DNA of 36,856 nt from Paludibacteraceae bacterium (lineage in GTDB: Bacteria; Bacteroidota; Bacteroidia; Bacteroidales; Paludibacteraceae): contig CAJOFU010000007.1 of assembly GCA_905233935.1 (NCBI GenBank), positions 8,829 through 45,684 of the forward strand, in the 5' to 3' direction. The position numbers were made by a program, and so were the translations under genes. Under the pieces are notes generated by a model, which saw only the letters and a program-made list of their open reading frames with translations, had not been told where the DNA came from and did not search any database. How positions within the stretch are numbered: position 1 is the stretch's first letter; the number at the start of each line of letters is the position of its first letter. This document shows, in pieces, positions 22,579 to 30,783 of this stretch.

Positions 22579-24777
22579 TCAGTTGCCAAGGTCGCTGTGG
22601 AACTGGATGCGTACGAGGCGCACTTCAATTTCGCTGTAGTAGTCTTCGCCCAATTCCTGCATGGCGAGTTTGATGCTGTCGTTCTCGGCGTGCTTGAAGT
22701 AATCGAAGATCTCCTCAATGGAGTCGGGGTCGATCACCTCCTCAAGGAAGTAGCGAATGTTCAGTTTCGTGCCGGAATAGACAATGGCTTCAATCTCTTT
22801 GACAATCTCCTCCATCGACATGCCGAAGCGAAGCGCCAGATCGTCAATAGCGATGCGCCTGTCGATGCCTTCGATGATGGCTACCTTGTGCGCGGATTTG
22901 TGTGCTACAGTCTTAACGCGCAGATCTTCAGGACGAATGATCTCGTTCTCCTCAACATACTCCTTGATGACCTTGATAAACTCGTCGCCATAACGTTTTG
23001 CCTTTCCTGCGCCTACACCAGGGATGTTCTGTAGTTCCTCAAGAGTGATAGGATAGAACGTTGCCATCGCCTCGAGGCTCGGGTCTTGGAATATGACGTA
23101 AGGCGGTACATCGTGTTGCTTGCCGACTTTCTTGCGCAGATCCTTCAGGATGCTGTACAGCTCGGTATCGGCTGCTGACGAACCGATCATGTTTTGCTCG
23201 ATGTTCTCCTCGGCATCTTCGTCAATCACCTCAATAGGTATCTCGAATTTAGTAGGACGGCGGAGGAACTTCTTGCCTTGCGGCGTGATATGTACGCTGC
23301 CGTAGGTGGATGCATCTTTCTCAAGGAAACCGTGCATCATCGCCTCTTTCATAATCGTGTTCAGCAACTCTTCCGTCTCGTCGGAGGCTACGCCGAAGTT
23401 CTCCATTTCGTCGTGTTGGAAGCTGAGCACGTCAGGCGTCTTGTTGCCGTGCAGGATATCCACAATGTGCTCGGGTTTGAAGCGTTCGTTGCACTCCTGA
23501 ACAGTTTCGATTGCCAGCCCTAACAATTCGGTTGCATCATATTGCTTGAAGATCTTGTTGCAATTGTCGCAGCAACCGCAGTTCTCGTGCGGGTACTTCT
23601 CACCGAAGTAATGCAGCAGCAGCCTGCGGCGGCAGGTCGAAGACTCCATATATTGCTGCGTTTCGGCGAGCAACTGGTTGGTGATCTCCGCCTCCTGCAT
23701 GTTGTTGTCCTGACGGCTCTTGTCAAGTTGGAAACTTCTCAGACGGTCAATATCCTTCGGCGAATAGAAACAGATACAACGCCCTTCACCACCGTCACGA
23801 CCGGCACGACCGGTCTCCTGGTAATAACCTTCCAGCGACTTGGGCACGTCGTAGTGAACAACGAATCGTACGTCGGGTTTGTCGATACCCATGCCGAACG
23901 CAATGGTTGCAACAATCACCTGACATTTCTCCATTAGGAACGCGTCTTGGTTCTTGCTCCTTTCCGCAGCATCCATGCCGGCGTGGTAGGGCAGGGCAGA
24001 GATGTTGTTGACTTGCAATATCTGAGCCAGCGACTCTACCTCCTTGCGCGCCATGCAATATACGATACCCGACTTGCCCTCCATCTGCTTGATGAAGCGC
24101 ACAAGATCCTTGTTGACCTCAGCGGTCTTCTGACGTACCTCGTAGTAGAGGTTCGGACGGTTGAATGAACTCTTGAATACCGCTGCATCGTTGATCTGAA
24201 GGTTCTTCTGTATATCCTGTTGCACCTTTGGGGTAGCGGTTGCAGTAAGCGCGATGATCGGGGCTATACCGATCCTCTCTACCAGCGGACGGATGTTCCT
24301 GTACTCCGGACGGAAGTCATGTCCCCACTCGGATATACAGTGAGCCTCGTCAATGGCGTAGAAGCTGACCTTCACTCCCTGCAAAAGCTCCACGTTCTCT
24401 TGCTTTTGCAAGCCTTCAGGTGCCATGTATAGCAGTTTGGTCTTGCCGTTGATTATATCATCATGTACGGCGTGAATCTCCGGCCGCGAGAGCGAGGAGT
24501 TGATGAAGTGCGCTACGCTGTCCTCGTCATAATAACTGCGGATAGCGTCCACTTGGTTTTTCATCAGCGCAATCAGCGGGGATATAATAATCGCCACTCC
24601 GTCCATCATCAATGCCGGCAACTGATAACAAAGACTCTTACCGCTGCCGGTAGGCATCAGCACAAAAGTATTCTTGCCATCCATTACGTTGTTGATGATG
24701 GCTTCTTGGTTGCCTTTGAAGTTGTCAAAACCAAAATTATGCTGCAAAGCAGCAATCAATTGTTCGTGTCTCGTCAT
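22579..24777 (-). CDS. recQ: ATP-dependent DNA helicase RecQ
   Basis: A 732-residue 3'-5' helicase used in recombination and repair. Motif I is MPTGSGKSLCYQLPA (residues 41-55), motif II is DEAHCISEWGHDFRPEY (about 144-160), and motif VI is QETGRAGRDG. The zinc-binding segment of the RQC region is CRRRLLLHYFGEKYPHENCGCCDNC. An HRDC-like domain follows (LRKKVGKQHDVPPYVIFQDPSLEAMATFYPITLEELQNIPGVGAGKAKRYG), then a C-terminal winged-helix-like extension, as in longer Bacteroidota RecQ proteins. The frame is open 48 codons further upstream, but the promoter at 24799-24830 lies inside that stretch and the family N-terminus fits MTRHEQLIAALQHNFG, so the ATG at 24775-24777 is chosen. Confidence 0.95.
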   Translation of the reverse strand: MTRHEQLIAALQHNFGFDNFKGNQEAIINNVMDGKNTFVLMPTGSGKSLCYQLPALMMDGVAIIISPLIALMKNQVDAIRSYYDEDSVAHFINSSLSRPEIHAVHDDIINGKTKLLYMAPEGLQKQENVELLQGVKVSFYAIDEAHCISEWGHDFRPEYRNIRPLVERIGIAPIIALTATATPKVQQDIQKNLQINDAAVFKSSFNRPNLYYEVRQKTAEVNKDLVRFIKQMEGKSGIVYCMARKEVESLAQILQVNNISALPYHAGMDAAERSKNQDAFLMEKCQVIVATIAFGMGIDKPDVRFVVHYDVPKSLEGYYQETGRAGRDGGEGRCICFYSPKDIDRLRSFQLDKSRQDNNMQEAEITNQLLAETQQYMESSTCRRRLLLHYFGEKYPHENCGCCDNCNKIFKQYDATELLGLAIETVQECNERFKPEHIVDILHGNKTPDVLSFQHDEMENFGVASDETEELLNTIMKEAMMHGFLEKDASTYGSVHITPQGKKFLRRPTKFEIPIEVIDEDAEENIEQNMIGSSAADTELYSILKDLRKKVGKQHDVPPYVIFQDPSLEAMATFYPITLEELQNIPGVGAGKAKRYGDEFIKVIKEYVEENEIIRPEDLRVKTVAHKSAHKVAIIEGIDRRIAIDDLALRFGMSMEEIVKEIEAIVYSGTKLNIRYFLEEVIDPDSIEEIFDYFKHAENDSIKLAMQELGEDYYSEIEVRLVRIQFHSDLGN

Positions 24778-24798
24778 TTCTTTCACAATTTGCGACTG

Positions 24799-24830
24799 CA
24801 AATATACAAATAATTTTTGAAATATGCAAA
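24799..24830 (-). promoter_or_regulatory. Bacteroidota-type promoter of recQ
   Basis: Minus strand TTTG (24830-24827), 20 bases, TATATTTG (24806-24799). It lies 21 bases upstream of the recQ ATG. No other promoter of this type was found until uvrA ends, so it may serve the eight genes from recQ to uvrA. Confidence 0.85.
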
Positions 24831-24900
24831 TTTTTTTGCAAAAAAAAATACACACCCCTCTAAAATGCCCCGTAGTGCCTGTAAAATCCCCATTTCTACT

Positions 24901-25012
24901 TTTCTTGCATCCGCCATACATGGCGGATCAATCCCATTACAACCAAAGCAGCGCACCATTTCTGATGCGCTGCTTTCTCTTTTTTTGTATCCGCAAAGTT
25001 TGGCGGATTATT
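24901..25012. repeat. REP-like palindrome pair flanking a hairpin (possible REPIN-like element)
   Basis: Two copies of a roughly 32-base direct repeat (24901-24932 and 24981-25012, about 75% alike by eye). Each contains a 20-base palindrome: ATCCGCCATACATGGCGGAT at 24909-24928 and ATCCGCAAAGTTTGGCGGAT at 24989-25008. Between them is a strong hairpin with a T-run (24945-24986). The 359-base region between recQ and the 119-codon gene holds this element, the recQ promoter and the 11-base tandem array, and no credible gene. Confidence 0.6.
24945..24986 (+). terminator. Terminator-like hairpin with T-run, plus strand
   Basis: Perfect 11-base stem AAAGCAGCGCA (24945-24955) and TGCGCTGCTTT (24966-24976), 10-base loop, then CTCTTTTTTT. 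The orientation would end a plus-strand transcript, but no plus-strand gene lies upstream for more than 20 kb, which is odd; it may belong to the palindrome-pair element. Confidence 0.55.
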
Positions 25013-25042
25013 GTCCTTTTCCCGCTCTTCCATCGGTCTTGC

Positions 25043-25108
25043 AATGTATGCTCAATGTATGCTCAATGTATGCTCAATGTATGCTCAATATATGCTCAAT
25101 GTATGCTC
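25043..25108. repeat. 11-base tandem array, six units
   Basis: AATGTATGCTC repeated six times without gaps (25043-25108); five copies are identical and the fifth reads AATATATGCTC. It sits about 30 bases past the 3' end of the 119-codon gene. It is too short in unit, and without spacers, so it is not a CRISPR array. Confidence 0.95.
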
Positions 25109-25136
25109 ACTACAACATCACTACTCCCAGAGTACC

Positions 25137-25496
25137 CTAAGGCCTCACTTCCTCACCTCGTTTGAGCATCTCGCTCACATTATGCCTTATATAGTCCGTC
25201 AATCGCCCCTGTATTGGCTTGTTATGCCTTTTAGCTTTGCGTTTATCCGCCTCATATTGCGCAGTCCAAGCCGCCTGCCTCTCCGGCGATTCCTTGATCT
25301 TCTTGCTCTCCGCAATCATCTGATTGAAATCCGTCACCTGATGCATCTCGGCTTTTTTCTTTTTTGTCTTCTTACTTAGTTCAGGCTTGTTGCACACTGA
25401 CGCCCACTCCCCGTTTCCAGGAATGTGCCGCGCATAATGCTTCGGATCTATCCCGCCTTTCGCTTCATCTAATAGCAATGTCCATTTTACTTTCAT
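25137..25496 (-). CDS. Small basic protein of unknown function
   Basis: A 119-residue, highly charged and basic protein without signal peptide or membrane helix. It has a Lys run (SKKTKKKKAEMHQ) in the middle, then predicted helices (FNQMIAESKKIKESPERQAAWTAQYEADKRKAKRHNK) and a C-terminal QGRLTDYIRHNVSEMLKRGEEV. I do not recognise the family. Support for a real gene: an ATG preceded by a clear promoter with the exact 20-base spacing used elsewhere in the window, no overlap with other genes, and protein-like composition. Basic charge could mean nucleic-acid binding, but that is only a guess. It stands alone between the 11-base tandem array and a palindrome-rich region. Confidence 0.65.
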   Translation of the reverse strand: MKVKWTLLLDEAKGGIDPKHYARHIPGNGEWASVCNKPELSKKTKKKKAEMHQVTDFNQMIAESKKIKESPERQAAWTAQYEADKRKAKRHNKPIQGRLTDYIRHNVSEMLKRGEEVRP

Positions 25497-25540
25497 ATTC
25501 GTTTCCCTTTTTCTATACGTTTATTTATCGAACGCGAGTA

Positions 25541-25572
25541 CAAAGATAATGAATTTTTCCGACTTTTCCAAA
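25541..25572 (-). promoter_or_regulatory. Bacteroidota-type promoter of the 119-codon gene
   Basis: Minus strand TTTG (25572-25569), 20 bases, TATCTTTG (25548-25541). It lies 44 bases upstream of the ATG at 25496. Confidence 0.85.
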
Positions 25573-25617
25573 TATTTCCACCCCTTTTCCTCACCACAGT
25601 GCATTCTTACCCATTTT

Positions 25618-25654
25618 TGTACATTATATTGTACATTATTCCACATTATTCTAC
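25618..25654. repeat. Microrepeat (TGTACATTAT words) in the gap before the 119-codon gene
   Basis: TTGTACATTATA, TTGTACATTATT, CCACATTATTC. It is followed by a small GC stem, CGCGC/GCGCG (25676-25688). Part of the 386-base gap between mutB and the 119-codon gene, which otherwise holds the promoter, a 32-base palindrome and the mutB terminator. Confidence 0.65.
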
Positions 25655-25710
25655 TTTCTACAATATTTTACATTTCGCGCTTAGCGCGCCATTTCCCGTG
25701 CAAAAACCAA

Positions 25711-25742
25711 GAGGGCATGACATGGATCCATGTCACACCCTC
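25711..25742. repeat. 32-base near-perfect palindrome
   Basis: GAGGG, CA, then the perfect 18-base palindrome TGACATGGATCCATGTCA, CA, CCCTC. The only non-pairing bases are the two CA dinucleotides placed symmetrically. On the minus strand it is followed by TTGGTTTTTG, so it could act as a second terminator after mutB; as a symmetric duplex it could also bind a dimeric protein. Confidence 0.7.
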
Positions 25743-25819
25743 CTTAACAGTTTAACTTCTTAACCGTTTACCGCACTTACGCACCCAGCGCATTGTAGTT
25801 TGCCCATTTGCACCAAACA

Positions 25820-25849
25820 AAAGAGAGCAACCCGCAAGCTGCTCTCTTT
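25820..25849 (-). terminator. Terminator of mutB
   Basis: Ten-base stem AAAGAGAGCA / TGCTCTCTTT with a 10-base loop, followed on the minus strand by TTTGTTT. Placed 34 bases after the mutB stop codon; the bases between are a CACTCTTT-type microrepeat (25847-25882). Confidence 0.75.
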
Positions 25850-25882
25850 CACTCATTAATTCTTTCACTCTTTCACTCGTTA
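25847..25882. repeat. Microrepeat after mutB (TTTCACTC words)
   Basis: TTTCACTCATTAATTC, TTTCACTC, TTTCACTCGT, TATCACTC. It abuts the mutB stop codon and merges with the right arm of the terminator hairpin. Confidence 0.8.
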
Positions 25883-28024
25883 TCACTCTTGCATCAGCAA
25901 TTGCATAACAACCTTCGCGCTATAGGCAACCGGAGTACCGGGGCCAAAGATAGCAGCAACACCGGCTTTGTAGAGGAAGTCATAGTCTTGAGCGGGAATT
26001 ACACCGCCGCAGGTAACGAGGATATCCTCGCGACCGAGTTTCTTGAGTTCGGCTATCACTTGCGGAATCAAGGTCTTGTGACCTGCTGCGAGCGACGATA
26101 CACCCAGTGCGTGAACGTCATTCTCCACAGCCTGCTTGGCTGCCTCTTCCGGAGTCTGGAACAACGGTCCCATATCCACGTCAAAGCCGCAGTCTGCGTA
26201 GCCGGTAGCTACAACCTTGGCACCACGGTCATGGCCGTCCTGACCCATCTTGGCAATCATGATACGGGGTTGACGACCTTCTTTCTTGGCAAACTCTGCC
26301 GTCAGACGGCAGGCTTCCTGGAAGTCGCTGTCGTTCTTTGTTCCTGCTGCGTACACGCCTGAAATAGTTCTAATGGTTGCTTTATAACGTCCTACGACCT
26401 TCTCGCAGGCATCACTGATCTCGCCGAGCGATGCGCGTAGACCGGCTGCTTTGACTGCCAGAGCCAAGAGGTTCTCTCCCTTGCCTCCGTCAGCCCAAGC
26501 TTGAACGGACTTCGTGATCTCGGCGAGCGCTGCCTGAACGGCTGCCTCGTCGCGGTTAGCGCGGAGTTCTTTCAGACGCTCCACCTGCTCGGTACGAACG
26601 GCAGTGTTATCGATCTCGAGGATGTCGATTGGGTCTTCGTGATCCAGACGGTACTCGTTCACGCCGATGATCTTCTGATTGCCCGAGTCGATACGTGCCT
26701 GCGTACGTGCTGCGGCTTCCTCGATACGCATCTTAGGTACGCCGGTCTCGATAGCAGCAGCCATACCGCCGAGTTTCTCGATCTCCTGGATGTGTGCCCA
26801 CGCTTTGTCCATAAGCTCTTTGGTCAGAGCCTCTACGTAGTACGAGCCGCCCCACGGGTCGATCTCCTTGCAGACTTTCGTTTCCTCTTGAATATGGATC
26901 TGCGTGTTACGAGCGATACGTGCGCTGAAGTCCGTCGGCAGGGCGATAGCCTCGTCCAATGCGTTGGTGTGCAACGACTGTGTGTGACCCAATGCAGCGC
27001 CCATAGCCTCGATACAGGTACGACCTACGTTGTTGAACGGGTCTTGCTCGGTGAGTGACCAGCCTGACGTCTGGCTGTGCGTACGCAGTGCCATAGATTT
27101 CGGGTTCTTCGCGCCGAACGACTTCACAATCTTTGCCCACAACATTCGACCTGCACGCATCTTCGCGATCTCCATGAAGTGGTTCATACCGATAGCCCAG
27201 AAGAACGACAGACGCGGAGCGAACGTATCCACATCCATGCCGGCATTCACACCTGCGCGCAGGTACTCCATGCCATCAGCCAGCGTGTAAGCCAGCTCGA
27301 TGTCGGCGGTTGCACCGGCTTCTTGCATGTGGTAACCCGAGATAGAGATACTATTGAACTTCGGCATATTCTGCGAGGTGTACTCAAAGATGTCGGCGAT
27401 GATCTTCATCGAGAACTTAGGCGGGTAGATATACGTATTACGCACCATGAACTCTTTCAAAATATCGTTCTGGATCGTTCCTGCCATCTCTTCGAGTTTG
27501 GCTCCCTGCTCCAGACCTGCGTTGATATAGAACGCAAGGATAGGCAGCACAGCGCCGTTCATCGTCATAGACACGGACATCTTGTTCAAAGGAATACCTG
27601 CGAACAGCACCTTCATGTCCTCCAGCGAGCAGATCGATACACCTGCTTTACCTACGTCACCTACTACACGCATATTGTCGGCATTGTAGCCGCGGTGTGT
27701 CGGCAGGTCGAAGGCTACTGACAGACCTTTCTGACCGGAAGCGAGGTTACGGCGATAGAACGCGTTACTCTCGGCTGCGGTCGAGAAGCCTGCATACTGA
27801 CGGATAGTCCAAGGACGCAGCGGGTACATTGCGCTATACGGACCACGAAGGAACGGAGGAATACCTGACACGTAGTCAAGGTGCTCCATGCCTTTCAAAT
27901 CTTCTTTGGTATAGATCGGCTTGACGTCGATAAGCTCCGGCGTCTGCCAATCTGCTGTGTTAGGTCCCAGCACCTTAGAGGCTGAAACCTGTTTGATGTC
28001 TATTTGCTTAAAATCTGGTTTCAT
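25883..28024 (-). CDS. mutB: Methylmalonyl-CoA mutase large (catalytic) subunit
   Basis: A 713-residue adenosylcobalamin enzyme interconverting succinyl-CoA and (R)-methylmalonyl-CoA, a key step of propionate formation or use. The N-terminal CoA-binding barrel has the usual [39 protein letters not shown], the [11 protein letters not shown] segment and [19 protein letters not shown] with the substrate-binding residues. The C-terminal B12 domain carries [11 protein letters not shown] (His about residue 598, the D-x-H-x-x-G cobalt-ligand motif) and later [13 protein letters not shown]. Length and identity are standard. It is preceded by mutA with a five-base gap, giving the typical heterodimer operon. 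Confidence 0.98.
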   Translation of the reverse strand: MKPDFKQIDIKQVSASKVLGPNTADWQTPELIDVKPIYTKEDLKGMEHLDYVSGIPPFLRGPYSAMYPLRPWTIRQYAGFSTAAESNAFYRRNLASGQKGLSVAFDLPTHRGYNADNMRVVGDVGKAGVSICSLEDMKVLFAGIPLNKMSVSMTMNGAVLPILAFYINAGLEQGAKLEEMAGTIQNDILKEFMVRNTYIYPPKFSMKIIADIFEYTSQNMPKFNSISISGYHMQEAGATADIELAYTLADGMEYLRAGVNAGMDVDTFAPRLSFFWAIGMNHFMEIAKMRAGRMLWAKIVKSFGAKNPKSMALRTHSQTSGWSLTEQDPFNNVGRTCIEAMGAALGHTQSLHTNALDEAIALPTDFSARIARNTQIHIQEETKVCKEIDPWGGSYYVEALTKELMDKAWAHIQEIEKLGGMAAAIETGVPKMRIEEAAARTQARIDSGNQKIIGVNEYRLDHEDPIDILEIDNTAVRTEQVERLKELRANRDEAAVQAALAEITKSVQAWADGGKGENLLALAVKAAGLRASLGEISDACEKVVGRYKATIRTISGVYAAGTKNDSDFQEACRLTAEFAKKEGRQPRIMIAKMGQDGHDRGAKVVATGYADCGFDVDMGPLFQTPEEAAKQAVENDVHALGVSSLAAGHKTLIPQVIAELKKLGREDILVTCGGVIPAQDYDFLYKAGVAAIFGPGTPVAYSAKVVMQLLMQE

Positions 28025-28029
28025 TGCTG

Positions 28030-29985
28030 TTACTTTTTAAGGAGTTGGGCGTTAAACTTTTTCAGTGTATCAAGGACATTCACGCGTACATGGATGAAGT
28101 TCTCGATGCCGAGTTTCTGCAAATCCTCCATGCATGCCGGAGCACCGGCAACGATGAACATCGGACGTTTCTGCTCGTCCATCTTGCTGAGCACTTTCCA
28201 TGCTTCGGGAGCGAAGGTTGCGTACTCGTCGTCGCTGGAGCAGAGCACGATAATGTCGGCTTTGGCTTTCTTGGCAGCCTTGATGCCTTCGCGAACGGTC
28301 TTGAAACCGTTGTTGTCTATTACCTTATATCCCGCGCACGCAAGGAAGTTGCATGAGAACTGTGCACGAGCAATACGCATCACGAGGTTGCCGATGGTCA
28401 GCATGAACGCAACAGGTTGCTTCTTGCTTGCTTCGGTCTCCAAACGAAGCGTCTCAAACTCCTCGGCAGCACGAGCCACGGGCAGGGTAGGCAATGCGTT
28501 CTCACACTTGCCGTCACAACCGCAATGGCTTGCCTCGGCGGGTTTGTCTTTGCATGTGCAGATCGAGCTGCAAGCACCTGCGTTGGCTTTGATCTTCTTC
28601 GCAGCAGTCTCCGTGAAGTTCGGGAACTGGTTACTTCCCAACAGCACCTCTTTGCGTTTGGCTACATCGCCCAAGCGAGCCTTCAGGTTTGCAGCAATAT
28701 GCTCCTGAACCTTGCCTTCGGCTACCATCTGATACATGCCGCCTTGCTCCTGAATAGCCAGGAACTGCTTCCAAGCCTCGGCAGCAATCGATGCTGTCAG
28801 GTTCTCAATATAGTACGAACCGCCGGCAGGGTCGATGATCTTGTCGAAGTGTGCCTCTTCTTTGAGCAAGAGCTGTTGGTTACGGGCTATACGCTCGGCA
28901 AAGTCCGTCGGCTTCTCGTAGGTCACGTCAAACGGCGTTACGGTGATCTCATCTACGCCAGCCAATGCAGCACTCATCGTCTCGGTCTGCGAACGGAGCA
29001 GGTTAACATAAGCATCAAAGATCGTCATATTGAACTTGCTCGTCTCGGCGCTGACGTTCATCTTCGCAGCGTTCTTCAGCGCGGTCGTAAAGATCGGGTT
29101 CTTGTAAGCCTCAACGATCTTAGCCCACAGCAGACGGGCTGCACGGAACTTGGCAATTTCCATAAAGTAGTTGCCACCGATACCCATATTGAAACGGATA
29201 GCGTTAGCAGCGCGGTAGTTAGGCACACCGGCTTCGGTCAGCATCGTCATGTACTCTGCACCCCAAGCCAAGGCGTATGCCAGCTCCTGAGCTGCGTAAG
29301 CACCACTGTTGTTCAGCACAACGCTGTCAACAGCTACTACGCGGTAGTTAGGCAGCGACTTGGCGGCTTTCACTACAGCAGCGATCTTCTCACTCACTTG
29401 CTCACGGCTCAGCGGTTTGCCCTTAATCAGCATTGCCTTGATCGGGTCAACATTGATCGAGCCGCGGAACAGTTTGATGTCTGTGCCCTTGTACTCACGA
29501 CCGATATAACGAACGAGGATGTTCGCCAACTCGGGAGCCTTGCAGGCGCAAATCGAGAAGTTCACAGGGATAATGTCAATGCGGATCTCATTGAGCAGCG
29601 TCTTGATGAACCGGTATGACAGCTTCTCTTTGTTCAAGCAGAAACCGATTGAGTTGATACCTTTGTTCAAAACCTCCAGAGCCTTCTGATTCGCCTTGCG
29701 TGCATTCTGGCAAGCGCAGATGTTCTGACGGATATCCCACTCGTTGTTTGTACGTGTTCCGCGCACGTACGGGAATTGTCCCGGAGCGGAAACGGTCGTC
29801 TTCAGACCCTTCAAGTCCTCACGACGGTAGAAAGGCTGCACATTGAAGCCTTCCGGAGTGCGCCAAACGAGCTTCTTGTCGAAGTCGGCGCCTTTCAAGT
29901 CAGCAATGATCTTTTCCTTCCAGGTCTTTGCAGAGATGGGCGGAAAGTCTGCCAACAGGTTAACGGGAATTTTTTCTTCTGCCAT
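28030..29985 (-). CDS. mutA: Methylmalonyl-CoA mutase small subunit
   Basis: A 651-residue partner of MutB; in known heterodimers this subunit is structural and lacks the cobalamin ligand. It has the same two-domain fold. The barrel part includes [32 protein letters not shown] and [23 protein letters not shown]. The C-terminal Rossmann-like part (about residues 510-651) has no D-x-H-x-x-G, as expected. Oddity: the linker between the domains carries six cysteines with mirror spacing, C472-x3-C-x-C-x9-C-x-C-x3-C494, plus a His beside the fourth Cys. Two further CxC pairs (ICAC) occur in the barrel. The linker looks like a small metal-binding module and I do not know it from this subunit. The Cys module lies at bases 28504-28572. 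Confidence 0.96.
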   Translation of the reverse strand: MAEEKIPVNLLADFPPISAKTWKEKIIADLKGADFDKKLVWRTPEGFNVQPFYRREDLKGLKTTVSAPGQFPYVRGTRTNNEWDIRQNICACQNARKANQKALEVLNKGINSIGFCLNKEKLSYRFIKTLLNEIRIDIIPVNFSICACKAPELANILVRYIGREYKGTDIKLFRGSINVDPIKAMLIKGKPLSREQVSEKIAAVVKAAKSLPNYRVVAVDSVVLNNSGAYAAQELAYALAWGAEYMTMLTEAGVPNYRAANAIRFNMGIGGNYFMEIAKFRAARLLWAKIVEAYKNPIFTTALKNAAKMNVSAETSKFNMTIFDAYVNLLRSQTETMSAALAGVDEITVTPFDVTYEKPTDFAERIARNQQLLLKEEAHFDKIIDPAGGSYYIENLTASIAAEAWKQFLAIQEQGGMYQMVAEGKVQEHIAANLKARLGDVAKRKEVLLGSNQFPNFTETAAKKIKANAGACSSICTCKDKPAEASHCGCDGKCENALPTLPVARAAEEFETLRLETEASKKQPVAFMLTIGNLVMRIARAQFSCNFLACAGYKVIDNNGFKTVREGIKAAKKAKADIIVLCSSDDEYATFAPEAWKVLSKMDEQKRPMFIVAGAPACMEDLQKLGIENFIHVRVNVLDTLKKFNAQLLKK

Positions 29986-30012
29986 AATTGTATATTTTGT
30001 TGTATAGTTTGT

Positions 30013-30723
30013 TTATTTTCTTTTGCCGAACAAACTCAGCAGTCTGAGCAACAGGTTGATGAAGTCGAGGTACAATGAGAGTGCACCCAGTAGTGCCAGT
30101 TTCATATTTCCTTCGTTCACGGTCTCTTCGTTCATCATCAGCAGGCGTATCTTCTGAGCGTCATAAACAGTCAATCCGGCAAAAATTATCACACCGATTA
30201 CGGACATCCATATACTTTCCGGTTTGCCCATAACAAGCCCTACTATGGAAGCTATAATCAGTCCTCCCAGTGCCATGATCAGGAACGTGCCGAGTTTGCT
30301 CAGATCCTTGTTAGTGACTGTTCCGATAGTTGCAAGGATGGCGAAAGCACCTGCAGTAACGAAGAAGATCTGTCCGATACTTTCTGTTGTATATGCAAGG
30401 AAGATCGAACTTAGTGTTACGCCGTTTAGCGCGCAGTAGAGCACGTATAGAATGGCGGCTGTAAGGAATCTGATTTTGTTGATAGCTGCGCTCAGTATGA
30501 CAACAAACACCACTTCTGCAATCAGCAGTCCATAGAGTACGGCATTACTGCCGTAGATCAGATGGAGCATATCGGGTGAGTTGGCTACCATCCATGCAAT
30601 GGCTCCGGTCAGCGCCAAGCCGCCGGTCATCCACAGATATACGTTACGCATCAGTTCGCCTACTACGGCTTGCCTCTGTTCATCTATTACGATGGTTTTT
30701 TCAATAGTTGCATCTTCACTCAT
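30013..30723 (-). CDS. Bax inhibitor-1 / YccA family membrane protein
   Basis: A 236-residue integral membrane protein with about seven transmembrane helices (among them VYLWMTGGLALTGAIAWMVAN, AVLYGLLIAEVVFVVILSAA, AAILYVLYCALNGVTLSSIF, FLIMALGGLIIASIVGLVMG and SVIGVIIFAGLTVYDAQKIR). The signature 'G-L-T-V-Y-D-A-Q-K-I' near the end, with its conserved Asp, is typical of the BI-1/TMBIM family, members of which conduct Ca2+ or protons in a pH-dependent way. The bacterial role is poorly defined. The gap of 27 bases to mutA and 60 bases from the last nuclease gene lack a recognisable promoter. Confidence 0.92.
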   Translation of the reverse strand: MSEDATIEKTIVIDEQRQAVVGELMRNVYLWMTGGLALTGAIAWMVANSPDMLHLIYGSNAVLYGLLIAEVVFVVILSAAINKIRFLTAAILYVLYCALNGVTLSSIFLAYTTESIGQIFFVTAGAFAILATIGTVTNKDLSKLGTFLIMALGGLIIASIVGLVMGKPESIWMSVIGVIIFAGLTVYDAQKIRLLMMNEETVNEGNMKLALLGALSLYLDFINLLLRLLSLFGKRK

Positions 30724-30783
30724 AATCGTGTTGTTTTATAAATTGTTTATTTTTTAGGTTTGTACTTTGTTGCTTATTGTGCC

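Noticed and set aside
24778..24921. 48-codon N-terminal extension of RecQ
   Set aside because: It contains the recQ promoter and has no similarity in kind to RecQ N-termini; MTRHEQL at 24777 fits the family.
25043..25108. CRISPR array
   Set aside because: The unit is only 11 bases, there are no spacers and no cas genes nearby.
24817..25140. Overlapping plus-strand open frames of 107-122 codons between recQ and the orphan gene
   Set aside because: They read through the palindromes and the 11-base tandem array (repeating MYAQCMLNVCS peptides), with no promoter and low-complexity composition.
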